This document shows positions 17,344 to 25,983 of a stretch of 64,000 bases of DNA, in pieces. The first letter of the stretch is position 1; every line of letters starts with the position of its first letter. The DNA comes from Bacteroidota bacterium (GTDB lineage: Bacteria; Bacteroidota; Bacteroidia; Flavobacteriales_F; PHOS-HE28). The notes under the pieces were generated by a model. The model was not told the DNA's origin. It searched no databases and saw nothing but the letters and a program-made list of their open reading frames with translations. The DNA lies in contig JAKQEI010000278.1 of assembly GCA_029573495.1 (NCBI GenBank), forward strand, positions 16,115 to 80,114, written 5' to 3'. A program made the position numbers and the translations under genes.

Positions 17344-18503
17344 GCGAGGATCTTTCCACCATCCTGAACCACCTGGGCGAAGAGCGCGAACTCGGCTACC
17401 ACGCCGTGGTGCCACCCGTGGTGCAGAGCGGCAACTTCAGCTACCCATCGGTAGCGGACATGCGCTCGGTCGTCCAGCATGAGATGGAGCGACCACTGTA
17501 TACGCGTGGCTTCAACCCCACCTTGGGCATCCTGCGGAAGAAGATCGCGGCACTCGAGCATGCGGAGGATGCCCTGGTGTTCAGCAGTGGCAGCGCGGCG
17601 ATCGCGGCAGCGGTCATGAGCTTTGTGAAGTCTTGCGACCACATCGTATGCGTACACAAGCCGTATAGCTGGACCAAGAAGCTCCTGGTCGAGCTGCTCG
17701 AACGCTTCAACGTATCGCACACCTTCGTGGACGGCACCGCTGCGGAGAACTACCGGCGTGCGATCCAGCCGAACACCACCTTCTTCATCACGGAGAGCCC
17801 CAACTCGCTCACCTTCGAACTGCAGGACCTGCGCGCCGTGGCCGCCATCGCGAAGGAGCACGGCATCCTCACCCTTTGCGACAACAGTTACAACAGTCCC
17901 CTCTTCCAGCACCCGATCGACCTCGGCATCGACCTCGTGGCGCATAGTGCGACGAAGTACCTGAACGGTCACAGCGATGTGGTGGCCGGTGTGCTTGCCG
18001 GGAGCGCAGCTCACATCCGTCAGGTGATGAGCAAGGAGTTCATGACACTGGGCGCGGTGCCTTCACCGCATGATGCCTGGTTGCTGATGCGCGGCCTGCG
18101 CACGCTCGAGCTGCGCGTGAACCGAAGCGCGGACAGTGCGGCCTCCGTGGCCACCTTCCTCGAAGGACATCCGCGGATCAAGCGGGTCCATTGGCCGGGC
18201 CTGGCCTCGCATCCTCAACACGAACTCGCCAGGCAACAGATGAGGCGCGTTGCCGGGTTGATGACGATCGAACTGGACGCACCGGACGAGGCAGCGGTGG
18301 AACGATTCTGCGATGGCCTGAAGCGCTTCCTGATCGCTGTGAGCTGGGGTGGCTACGAAAGCTTGCAATGGCCGGTGTGCGCGTTGAAAGGACCGAGCGG
18401 TTATTACACGGACCTCCCCTTCACCATGGTGCGCCTTTACATCGGTCTCGAGGATCCGCAGTTACTCATTGCCGACTTGAAGCAAGCGTTGGAACGCATC
18501 TGA
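17340..18503 (+). CDS. PLP-dependent trans-sulfuration family enzyme
   Basis: 387-residue Cys/Met metabolism enzyme (cystathionine gamma-synthase/beta-lyase family, fold type I). The PLP-binding lysine lies in LVAHSATKYLNGHSDVVAG. The substrate loop LYTRGFNPTLGILRKKIAALE and the phosphate-binding FSSGSAAIAAAVM are present. C-terminal signature FTMVRLYIGLEDPQLLIADL. It could be a cystathionine beta-lyase or gamma-synthase or a related lyase; sequence alone does not decide. It is co-transcribed with the glycosyltransferases, and its stop is three bases from the convergent secreted-protein gene. Confidence 0.88.
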   Translation: MSEDLSTILNHLGEERELGYHAVVPPVVQSGNFSYPSVADMRSVVQHEMERPLYTRGFNPTLGILRKKIAALEHAEDALVFSSGSAAIAAAVMSFVKSCDHIVCVHKPYSWTKKLLVELLERFNVSHTFVDGTAAENYRRAIQPNTTFFITESPNSLTFELQDLRAVAAIAKEHGILTLCDNSYNSPLFQHPIDLGIDLVAHSATKYLNGHSDVVAGVLAGSAAHIRQVMSKEFMTLGAVPSPHDAWLLMRGLRTLELRVNRSADSAASVATFLEGHPRIKRVHWPGLASHPQHELARQQMRRVAGLMTIELDAPDEAAVERFCDGLKRFLIAVSWGGYESLQWPVCALKGPSGYYTDLPFTMVRLYIGLEDPQLLIADLKQALERI

Positions 18504-18506
18504 GGA

Positions 18507-19640
18507 TCACTCCGCCACGCTCTGGATGCCCATGTTGACCGGGGCGGTGACGACGCAGCTGTTGAGCGTGACCATCAAGGAAGAAGTCGCACTGCTGCAT
18601 GGTGAAGTGCCGGGAAGCGTGTAGACGTACTCACCTGGAACATCCGTCCCAGGAACGAACACGGCACCGTGTGCAACACCGCCGAATGTCCACGTGCCGC
18701 CGGGCGATGGACTGCCACCAAGCTGACCGATCAGTGCGAATGGCGCGTCGGTCGGGCAATAGGAAGTGGAACCATCATTGCCGACATTCGGAGCTTGCGT
18801 CACAGTGATCACCAAGGTGGAGGTCTCGTTCAAACACGGGGGAGCCCCGATCACGGTGTAGGTATAGATCCCCGGTGGATCCGTGCTCGGATCGAAGACA
18901 CCATTCATCTGAGCACCAGCCGGTGAGGTCCATGCACCACCAGCGCCCGGCGAACCTCCCAACGCTTGGTACATAGTGAACGGCGGATCAGTGGAGCAGA
19001 CCGCGATCACCGCGTTCGATCCAGCATCTGGCGCGGTGTTCGCTACCACGGTCACGGTGGCCGCATCGGTACAACCCGCCTCATTCACCGTGTAGGTGAA
19101 CGTGTAAGTGCCGCCGGTCAGCACGCCGATCTGCAATACGCCACCAACAAGCGCTCCGGTGGCGCTGAGGTCGCTCCAGGTGCCGCCAGGTTGTGGTACG
19201 CCTCCCAACGAGTTGATGAGCGCGATCGATGCACCATTCGTGCAGATGGTAACGAACCCGTCCATACCCGCATTCGGTGCCGCAAGCGTCAAGCTCGAAG
19301 CACTCGCCGCCGAGGTGAAGGCCGGGCTCGTGCTTCGCATACGAACGAGGTAACCAGCACCAGGAGCGGCCGCACCCCAATTGGAGCACGTGACCGTGCC
19401 GGAGACATCACTTGTCAGGGAACCGATCGGCGTGCCCGGTGCAAAGACACCGCTTGCATCGGACAGTTCCACGATGAACGAATTGCCGGGGTCGAAGGTG
19501 CCGGTGGCCGTGAAGGGAACGTCGAACGAACTGCCGGCGCACCAGACCGTGAAGGGCAAGGGTCCCACATCCACCTGTGCTGCTGTTCCCAGGGATATGG
19601 CGATACTGGAAAGAACCAATGATGGACGATCGATGTGCAT
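18507..19640 (-). CDS. Secreted repeat protein with Ig/PKD-like repeats
   Basis: 377-residue exported protein. ATG 19640 gives a signal peptide ending near GTAAQVD. After an N-terminal region of about 110 residues come three repeats of about 75 residues, each with a Cys early, a LGG-x-P-x-PGG-x-W core (LGGVPQPGGTWS, LGGSPGAGGAWT, LGGSPSPGGTWT), a YTYTV strand and a late Cys. Such repeats are common in large T9SS-secreted adhesins of this group. The protein ends VTAPVNMGIQSVAE without a recognisable T9SS sorting domain, so it may be shortened or may leave by another route. TAGCTTCG upstream is a weak -7 candidate. Confidence 0.75.
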   Translation of the reverse strand: MHIDRPSLVLSSIAISLGTAAQVDVGPLPFTVWCAGSSFDVPFTATGTFDPGNSFIVELSDASGVFAPGTPIGSLTSDVSGTVTCSNWGAAAPGAGYLVRMRSTSPAFTSAASASSLTLAAPNAGMDGFVTICTNGASIALINSLGGVPQPGGTWSDLSATGALVGGVLQIGVLTGGTYTFTYTVNEAGCTDAATVTVVANTAPDAGSNAVIAVCSTDPPFTMYQALGGSPGAGGAWTSPAGAQMNGVFDPSTDPPGIYTYTVIGAPPCLNETSTLVITVTQAPNVGNDGSTSYCPTDAPFALIGQLGGSPSPGGTWTFGGVAHGAVFVPGTDVPGEYVYTLPGTSPCSSATSSLMVTLNSCVVTAPVNMGIQSVAE

Positions 19641-19730
19641 GGTGGTGGGATCAATGACCGAAGCTAAGCGCTTTCCATATCCACACTCCGCGATATCGAC
19701 CAAGAGATGGAAGTCTTCGATGACGCTGCC

Positions 19731-21857
19731 TTACGGCGTTCCCGAAACCGGCCGCAAGCGGACCACGGAAGCCTCACCGGCAGCGACGCGAAGGATCGCC
19801 GCCACGTCCGCAGCGAAGGTGACCTCCTCCCGTTCACCGCTCACCACCAGTCGGCTCTCGAACTGCAGGTGATGTGGATCGACAAGGGTGAACCTCTGGC
19901 TGATGCTCGCATGTGAAGAGGATACCCAGTGATCCGGTAAAGTCCCCACCAGCTCCATGGGTCGTTCAAAATGAAGATCCACGATGATCCGGTCATCCTG
20001 TGGGCAGTCCCAATAGAACGGTAGCTCGCGCATGCCTGGATCGAAAGGCGGTGGTACGGCATGATGAACGAGCATGCGCGCATCGATCGTGTAGCTTCCG
20101 TCCAGATCCGGTTCCATCACCCGCGCTTCAGCCAGTCCTCGCTCCGCCTGTACCCGGTACGGCGCCACATGGCTTGAGGAAAGGATCTTCCATGGCACAT
20201 GCCTTGGACTTCCTGGAACGGTCGGTGCTGCATAGTTCGGGTGCACGGTCCGATCGACCGGAAGTTGTTCGTAGCTCCCTCGCCCAAGGGTACTGAACTG
20301 ACCACTGAGCAACACACGTTGCGTCCCGGTGGAGCCATTCGGCGCGTCAGCGGTATCGATCGTCGTCTCGATGACGCGTTGCGTGCCACCCTTCATGCCC
20401 TTCGGCAGGTCAACGAACAGCGGTGGCGGAGGAGCATCGGTGATCCTGATCCGCTCGTTCATCACAAGCGCCGGCGTTCCCTCCCAGTAGAAGGGCAGCT
20501 CCCCGGCCCAATACCCGACCGGTCCGCGTTTCGGATACAACCACAGAACACCGTTGGCCGCATCCACACCGAAAAGCAGATCGCTTTCCCACAAGGGTGT
20601 CAGCCATCGGGCGTCCAGCTTGCCCACACGGCGGTCCATCACATAGGCCGTGGCATGGTTCTCCTGGATCGCATATAGCAACTTGGCATAGAGGTCATAG
20701 CGTGCCATCTCACGGATCCTACCATCCGTCACCTGATCGCCGAAACGCGCCAGTCCTTGATCCCTGTCCTGGTACCAGAGGCTGTCATTGCTGTAGGTGA
20801 ACTCTTCTGCGATCCGGTTGTGCAAGGTCACCACGCGGCGGAGACGGTCCTTCGCTGGAATGCCGGCGATGGTCGCATCCACGAAGTCATTGAAGAGCTG
20901 GTTCTGTTTGTCAGGCACGTTCTTCTGTGCCACGCGTCGCCACCAGAACGCCCTTTGCTCCCGCATCCTCAGAACATACAGCCAATAGGGTTGTCTGTAC
21001 GGAACACCGGACAGCCGATCGAAGGTCCAGTAGCGCTGGTCATCGGGCTCGAAGGTGATCGAAGCGTAGGGCAGGTCAGCAGTGGGATCGGCGTTCACCT
21101 CGTCCAGGCACCCGGGCAGATCATGGTGTTCCCAGCGGATCGATCGCTTGTTCCGGTCCTCCTGCACATCGTAGAAGCTCGTGCCACCGATCACGATCCC
21201 ATGCCGCAGGTCGTGGTCCAGTCGCACGGTCTGGTGCTTGATCGGGAGCGCATGATGGAAGAGGATGCGCCAGCTGGTGGTGCGCGTCCAGTTGTCCGGC
21301 CATGCGAAGGCCCGCCAGCCTTGCGTCCTATCCGCGTTCATGTCGTAGGGCACCATGTAGCTCCAGGTCAACTCCACCACGTCACCGGGCGCAATGGTCC
21401 GCAGGTCGACCATGTGCGTCCATGCCGGCTCCATGGTTCGGAAGGTGCGCACCTGTTCGAGTTCGGTGGCCATGGATACGTCGACAGCCGCCCAGGTGCC
21501 ATCCGGTCGGATCACGCGTGCTGCAAGATCATCCAGGCGCACATTGAACCAAAGAGGACGCGCGGCCATCAGGTCCGAACCGTAGGCCCGACCCCTTCCA
21601 TCATACAACGGATCAAGGCTCTCCGGCAGGGTGAACCGGCTGAAGCGTGCGACGTCCTCCTGGGTGGCGAAGTGGATCACCTTCCGCCGATGGAAGAAGA
21701 GAGCGAGGAAACGCGGCTGCAGGTTCCGCACATGGATCACCAGTTCATCCTCCAGGATGCTGCTTCGATCCGGTTCCACCTGCCAGGAACGAGCCCACGG
21801 ATCCCCGTCCGGCCAGGCATGCGGCTGCAGGACCGGTGTGATCGGCTGCGCGCTCAT
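19731..21857 (-). CDS. Exported DUF3857/transglutaminase-like protein, probably inactive
   Basis: About 710-720 residues. The N-terminal half is DUF3857-like (beta-sandwich; AARVIRPDGTWAAVD and TIAPGDVVELTWSYMVPYD). The middle resembles a transglutaminase core (RVVTLHNRIAEEFTYSND). Where active enzymes have a Cys in a GDCKDKA-type helix, this protein reads ARYDLYAKLLYAI, and the expected His is also missing, so catalysis is unlikely. The C-terminal part is beta-rich. A signal peptide (LLAALVALLIAGVMSAQ) precedes the ATG at 21857 in frame, but its only possible starts are CTG codons near 21896 or a TTG at 22016 deep within der. The true start is therefore uncertain. Confidence 0.7.
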   Translation of the reverse strand: MSAQPITPVLQPHAWPDGDPWARSWQVEPDRSSILEDELVIHVRNLQPRFLALFFHRRKVIHFATQEDVARFSRFTLPESLDPLYDGRGRAYGSDLMAARPLWFNVRLDDLAARVIRPDGTWAAVDVSMATELEQVRTFRTMEPAWTHMVDLRTIAPGDVVELTWSYMVPYDMNADRTQGWRAFAWPDNWTRTTSWRILFHHALPIKHQTVRLDHDLRHGIVIGGTSFYDVQEDRNKRSIRWEHHDLPGCLDEVNADPTADLPYASITFEPDDQRYWTFDRLSGVPYRQPYWLYVLRMREQRAFWWRRVAQKNVPDKQNQLFNDFVDATIAGIPAKDRLRRVVTLHNRIAEEFTYSNDSLWYQDRDQGLARFGDQVTDGRIREMARYDLYAKLLYAIQENHATAYVMDRRVGKLDARWLTPLWESDLLFGVDAANGVLWLYPKRGPVGYWAGELPFYWEGTPALVMNERIRITDAPPPPLFVDLPKGMKGGTQRVIETTIDTADAPNGSTGTQRVLLSGQFSTLGRGSYEQLPVDRTVHPNYAAPTVPGSPRHVPWKILSSSHVAPYRVQAERGLAEARVMEPDLDGSYTIDARMLVHHAVPPPFDPGMRELPFYWDCPQDDRIIVDLHFERPMELVGTLPDHWVSSSHASISQRFTLVDPHHLQFESRLVVSGEREEVTFAADVAAILRVAAGEASVVRLRPVSGTP

Positions 21858-21901
21858 GACCCCGGCAATGAGGAGCGCGACCAGGGCTGCCAGCAGATGT
21901 C

Positions 21902-23206
21902 CTACTTGTTGCGGAAGAAGAGCCGGATGGGCACGCCCGAGAAGCTGAACAACTCCCTCAAGCGGTTCTCGAGGAAGCGCTCGTAACCTGGTTTGATATA
22001 CTGCGGGAGGTTGCAATAGAACACGAACGTCGGGACCACTGTCGGAAGCTGGTTGATGAATTTAATACTGATCTGCTTCGATTTATACATCGGGGGGGGC
22101 TGCCGTTCGATCAGTGGCAGAAGGGCATCGTTCAGCTTCCGTGTCGGGATCTTCCTCCTGCGGTCCTCGTAAACCTTCATTCCCACTTCCATGGCCTTCA
22201 GGATGCGCTGCTTCTCGAGCACCGAGATGAAGACGACCGGCACGTCCGTGAAGGGCTCCATTCGGGACTTGACCTCAGCCTCGTAGGCCTTCATCGTGTT
22301 CGTCTCCTTCTCGATGAGGTCCCACTTGTTCACGAGCACCACCAGTCCCTTCCCGTTCTTCTGGATGATGGAGAGGATGTGCAGGTCCTGTTGCTGGATG
22401 CCGTCCTTGGCATCGATCATCAGGAAACAGACGTCGCTGTCCTCGATCGCGCGGATGGAGCGGATCACGCTGTAGAACTCGATGTCCTCATCCACCTTCT
22501 GCCGCTTTCGGATCCCGGCGGTATCGAGCAACATCACATCGAATCCGAACACGTTCCACCGCGTGTTGATCGGATCGCGCGTGGTACCCGCGATGGGCGT
22601 CACGATGTTCTGTTGCCGGCCGAGCAGGGCGTTCACGAAGGAGGATTTGCCCACGTTGGGCTTCCCCACGATGGCGAACTTCGGGATATCGGCCATCTCC
22701 TCCTCGCTCGGCTTGGTGAAGCTCGCCACGAGCGCATCCAGCAATTCACCGGTACCTGCACCGCTTTGAGCCGCGATGTTGAACACCTCGCCCAGACCGA
22801 GGCTGTAGAACTCCGCCGAATCATACTGCCGTGAATGGTCGTCCACCTTGTTGGCCACGAGGAAGACCGGCTTCTTCGCCCTCCGCAGCAAGGAGGCGAT
22901 GGCCTCGTCCATCCCCGTGAGCCCGTGATGGACATCCACCAGGAAGAGGATCGAATCGGACTCCTCCACCGCAAGGTTCACCTGCTTGCGTATCTCCGCC
23001 TCGAAGACATCGTCGCTGCCACTGATGTAGCCACCCGTGTCCACCACGCTGAACACGATGCCGTTCCACTCGGCCTTGCCGTAATGACGATCACGCGTGG
23101 TGCCCGCCACGTCGTCGGTGATGGCCTCGCGCCGTTCGATCAGGCGATTGAACAAGGTGCTCTTGCCCACGTTCGGGCGTCCTACGATGGCGACGATGTT
23201 TCCCAT
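21902..23206 (-). CDS. der: Ribosome biogenesis GTPase Der (EngA)
   Basis: 434-residue double-GTPase needed for 50S subunit assembly. G domain 1 has P-loop GRPNVGKSTLF (residues 9-19) and DTGG; G domain 2 has GKPNVGKSSFV at about residue 180, DTAGIRKR and NKWD. A C-terminal KH-like domain follows (about 350-434). The length is standard. era lies 34 bases upstream on the same strand. The next gene downstream (DUF3857-like) starts at or within its 3' end. Confidence 0.97.
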   Translation of the reverse strand: MGNIVAIVGRPNVGKSTLFNRLIERREAITDDVAGTTRDRHYGKAEWNGIVFSVVDTGGYISGSDDVFEAEIRKQVNLAVEESDSILFLVDVHHGLTGMDEAIASLLRRAKKPVFLVANKVDDHSRQYDSAEFYSLGLGEVFNIAAQSGAGTGELLDALVASFTKPSEEEMADIPKFAIVGKPNVGKSSFVNALLGRQQNIVTPIAGTTRDPINTRWNVFGFDVMLLDTAGIRKRQKVDEDIEFYSVIRSIRAIEDSDVCFLMIDAKDGIQQQDLHILSIIQKNGKGLVVLVNKWDLIEKETNTMKAYEAEVKSRMEPFTDVPVVFISVLEKQRILKAMEVGMKVYEDRRRKIPTRKLNDALLPLIERQPPPMYKSKQISIKFINQLPTVVPTFVFYCNLPQYIKPGYERFLENRLRELFSFSGVPIRLFFRNK

Positions 23207-23240
23207 TTCAACCCGCTATTACCGTGGCGGTGGCGTTCGT

Positions 23241-24116
23241 TCAATAGCCGTACTTCTTCAGTTTCGCTTCGTTCTCCCGCCAGTCCGGGTCCACCTTCAC
23301 CTTCAGGTCCAGGAACACCTTGCGATCGATGTACTTGCTGATGGCGATGCGCGCATAGGTACCCAATCGGCGCAATGCATCCCCACCCTTGCCGATGATG
23401 ATGCCCTTCTGGCTGTCCCGCATCACGATCACGTCCGCCTGGATGCGCACGAGGTCCGGGCCATCCTCATAACTGTTCACGACGACCTGCGTGCTGTACG
23501 GGATCTCCTGCTTGTAGATCGTGAGGATCTTCTCCCGGATGATCTCGCTGATGAAGAAGCGCATGTTCCGGTCGCTCAGCTCGTCCTTCGGGAAGTAGGC
23601 GGGATGTTCGGGCAGGCGTTCCACCAGGTAACTGCGCAGCTCGTTCACGTTCAGGCCGTGCAGGGCGGAGATCGGCACCACCTTGGCCTTGGGGAACTCC
23701 TGCTGCCAGGTCTCCAGCGACTTGAGCACCGCGTCCTCATCACCAGAATCGACCTTGTTCACCAGCACCAGCATGGGTCCCTTGAAGCGATGCGCACGCT
23801 TCAACAGGTGCTCCGACCGCTCCGGCCGTTGACCGAGCTCCACCATCACGATGAGGATGTCGGCATCGACGAGCGCCTCGTCCACCGCGTCCATCATCCG
23901 CTCCTGCATGCGGTACTGTGGATCCAGGATGCCCGGCGTATCGCTCAACACGATCTGGTGATCGTCACCGTTGAGCAGGCCGAGGATCCGGTGGCGCGTG
24001 GTCTGCGCCTTGGGATTCACGATCACCAGGTCCTCACCCAGCAGGGCGTTGAGCAGGGTGCTCTTGCCCGTGTTGGGTTCCCCGATGATGTTGACGTATC
24101 CCGCTTTGTGCGCCAT
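23241..24116 (-). CDS. era: GTPase Era
   Basis: 291-residue GTPase that binds 16S rRNA during 30S maturation. The N-terminal G domain has GEPNTGKSTLLNALLGE, TTRHRI, DTPGI and NKVD; the C-terminal KH domain has the GIIIGKGGDALRRLG loop at about residue 240. ATG 24116 begins MAHKAGYVNIIG and is correct: the open frame continues upstream only through the terminator and tRNA. Era and Der side by side form a small ribosome-assembly pair. Confidence 0.96.
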   Translation of the reverse strand: MAHKAGYVNIIGEPNTGKSTLLNALLGEDLVIVNPKAQTTRHRILGLLNGDDHQIVLSDTPGILDPQYRMQERMMDAVDEALVDADILIVMVELGQRPERSEHLLKRAHRFKGPMLVLVNKVDSGDEDAVLKSLETWQQEFPKAKVVPISALHGLNVNELRSYLVERLPEHPAYFPKDELSDRNMRFFISEIIREKILTIYKQEIPYSTQVVVNSYEDGPDLVRIQADVIVMRDSQKGIIIGKGGDALRRLGTYARIAISKYIDRKVFLDLKVKVDPDWRENEAKLKKYGY

Positions 24117-24132
24117 GCTGTCCGGAAAAGAA

Positions 24133-24156
24133 GAACCCCCGATCGCTCGGGGGTTC
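24133..24156 (-). terminator. Terminator of the initiator tRNA gene
   Basis: Perfect 10-bp hairpin (24133-24142 with 24147-24156, four-base loop). On the minus strand it begins five bases after the tRNA 3' end and is followed by TTCTTTTCC. Confidence 0.85.
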
Positions 24157-24160
24157 GCTG

Positions 24161-24233
24161 TAGCGGGGGCAGGACTCGAACCTGCGGCCTTCGGGTTATG
24201 AGCCCGACGAGCTACCATCTGCTCCACCCCGCA
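24161..24233 (-). tRNA. tRNA-fMet (initiator, CAT)
   Basis: A 73-base cloverleaf on the minus strand with anticodon CAT in loop CTCATAA. It has the two initiator hallmarks: three consecutive G-C pairs at the base of the anticodon stem (GGG/CCC) and no Watson-Crick pair at 1:72 (here T1 opposite T72). D stem GAGC/GCTC and T stem GCAGG/CCTGC are intact. The CCA end is not encoded. It is preceded nine bases upstream by a perfect TATCTTTG promoter element and followed by a terminator. Confidence 0.95.
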
Positions 24234-24241
24234 ATGGGCGG

Positions 24242-24249
24242 CAAAGATA
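24242..24249 (-). promoter_or_regulatory. -7 element of the tRNA-fMet promoter
   Basis: TATCTTTG on the minus strand, followed by CCGCCC and then the tRNA 5' end. The spacing puts the transcription start at or just before the mature tRNA. Confidence 0.7.
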
Positions 24250-24276
24250 GTGATCTTTTCGAGACTACCAGGAAAT

Positions 24277-25899
24277 TCACTGGACCTTGATCGCGATCGG
24301 GGCGAGGTTCCTCGGTGGCGCCTGCCCATTGACCAGCGCGGCCTTGATGCCCTCCACGTAGATCATGTCCCCGGACTTCAGCTTGCAAAGGACGGCCTTG
24401 ATGTCCTCGTTGAAGGCGTTCGAACGGCAGTATTTGATGATCGGTGCCTGCCCGTTGCGGACCAGGGTGAATTCGAAGGACCTCACCTGCCATTGATCAC
24501 CGAACTCCGAGCCCAGGGACTTGGCCAGCAACCCGGGTGATGCGCACAGCTTGGCCTTTGGCACCCTGGTCACCCCGGGATCGATACCGGAGATGATCCC
24601 AGAGGGTGGTGGCAGGTCCTTCACCCTGAACTTCACCGGCCCGATACGCCGGGTGCCTCCATCCGCCGTGTTGACCACCGCGCTCACCTCGGCCGAAGCC
24701 CCCGTCATGCCCGAAGCGATCCACGAATTCCCCTCACGCCTGATCCGCCCATTCGAGATCGTGGCCTGCACCCGCTCGGACGGAACGCCGGGCACCGACA
24801 GGTCGATCGGGTTGTCCACGCCACGGTAGAGCACGTTCATCTTCGTGGGTGAGGCGACCAGCAGAGGCGCCATCACCTGATAGCTTGTGGAATACGCGAA
24901 GTTCTCCGGGCCATCGGGACCCTCGAAGGTGAGCGTGCCGTTCACCACCTGCTCCCCCACACGATCGGTCCTGATCTGCAACTTGGCCTTGCCATCGGCA
25001 CCGAGTGGCAGCGCTGAGCCGCCATCCATCGTCACGGTCGGTCGGTTCTTCGGGTCGTAGGCGGCCAGGAAGACATCGGCTCGGAAGGAATCGCCCAACA
25101 TCACCAGGTTGCTTTGCGGAATGACCGCGGTGGTCAGGGTGCTGAAGCGGTGTTCACCCCGATCCACCTGCCGGTACAACCACTTCACCACGTCGTTCTC
25201 CGAGCTGCGGATGTCCACCTGCAACTTGCTCAACGTGGCCACACCGGCCGCCAGCGGGACATCGTAGAAGTTGATGGACTCCCAGTTGTTCCGCACCCCC
25301 GAAGCATCGCGCCGGTCACTGAAGTCGAAGAGCACGTCGAGCGCTGCGGTGAGCTCCCCCTCATCCTTGCCCTTCACCAGGGTCTTCAGGCTTTCGCGGA
25401 AGGCCGCGATCCGTTGTTTCAGGTCGTACGCGCTTCCCTCGGTCGTGATCGGCGTGCCGGGTTCGCTGCCCACCAGCATGCGCGTCAACGTCTCGCGATC
25501 GTCCTTGTTGTCCAGGGCGAGCAAGGCGCGCAAGGTGTCCTTCCCGCTCGCGTCCTTGCCTCGCAGCGCAGCCAGGGAGGCACCATCCGCTTCGGCGATG
25601 GCCTTCACCTTGATCCGCTCGATCCGTTCGACGAGTGAATCGGCCTGTGCCTTCACCGCCAGCGCACGCTCATGCGGTTCCTTGAACTTCTCCGGGAAGC
25701 GCTGCGCAGCATCCGCGAACACGGCGTACTCCACGGCCGAGCGTTGCTCATGCGCCCGCTCGCTCCGCACGAGCTCGGCGTCCATCACGGCGAACGCGTC
25801 GAGCACTTCCTTGCTCACGTTCAAGGCGAGGATCGCCGTGAGCACGAGGTACATCATATTGATCATCTTCTGCCGCGGAGGCAGGCTTGCAGTGGCCAT
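24277..25899 (-). CDS. Second GldM paralogue (T9SS motor protein-like)
   Basis: 540-residue homologue of the GldM encoded at 28909-30549. The cytoplasmic tip and transmembrane helix, PRQKMINMMYLVLTAILALN, match true GldM almost residue for residue and keep the motor Arg9. The periplasmic part has the same domain order, including NNWESINFYDVPLAAG and ASPTKMNVLYRGVDNPID in both. It differs in the last domain, which has several Cys (KLCASPG, KYCRSNAF, VLCKLKSGD) not found in the main GldM. ATG 25899 is chosen by alignment with GldM. It lies apart from the gld operon, beyond an ABC-F gene. It may form an alternative motor or cap, or act in another transport system. Confidence 0.88.
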   Translation of the reverse strand: MATASLPPRQKMINMMYLVLTAILALNVSKEVLDAFAVMDAELVRSERAHEQRSAVEYAVFADAAQRFPEKFKEPHERALAVKAQADSLVERIERIKVKAIAEADGASLAALRGKDASGKDTLRALLALDNKDDRETLTRMLVGSEPGTPITTEGSAYDLKQRIAAFRESLKTLVKGKDEGELTAALDVLFDFSDRRDASGVRNNWESINFYDVPLAAGVATLSKLQVDIRSSENDVVKWLYRQVDRGEHRFSTLTTAVIPQSNLVMLGDSFRADVFLAAYDPKNRPTVTMDGGSALPLGADGKAKLQIRTDRVGEQVVNGTLTFEGPDGPENFAYSTSYQVMAPLLVASPTKMNVLYRGVDNPIDLSVPGVPSERVQATISNGRIRREGNSWIASGMTGASAEVSAVVNTADGGTRRIGPVKFRVKDLPPPSGIISGIDPGVTRVPKAKLCASPGLLAKSLGSEFGDQWQVRSFEFTLVRNGQAPIIKYCRSNAFNEDIKAVLCKLKSGDMIYVEGIKAALVNGQAPPRNLAPIAIKVQ

Positions 25900-25983
25900 G
25901 ACGATGCAGTGTTCGTGGGAAGTGCGACGTGCACCTCCGAACGATGAATGCATCCTTGCCGAACGGGTAACGCGGACCGGGGT

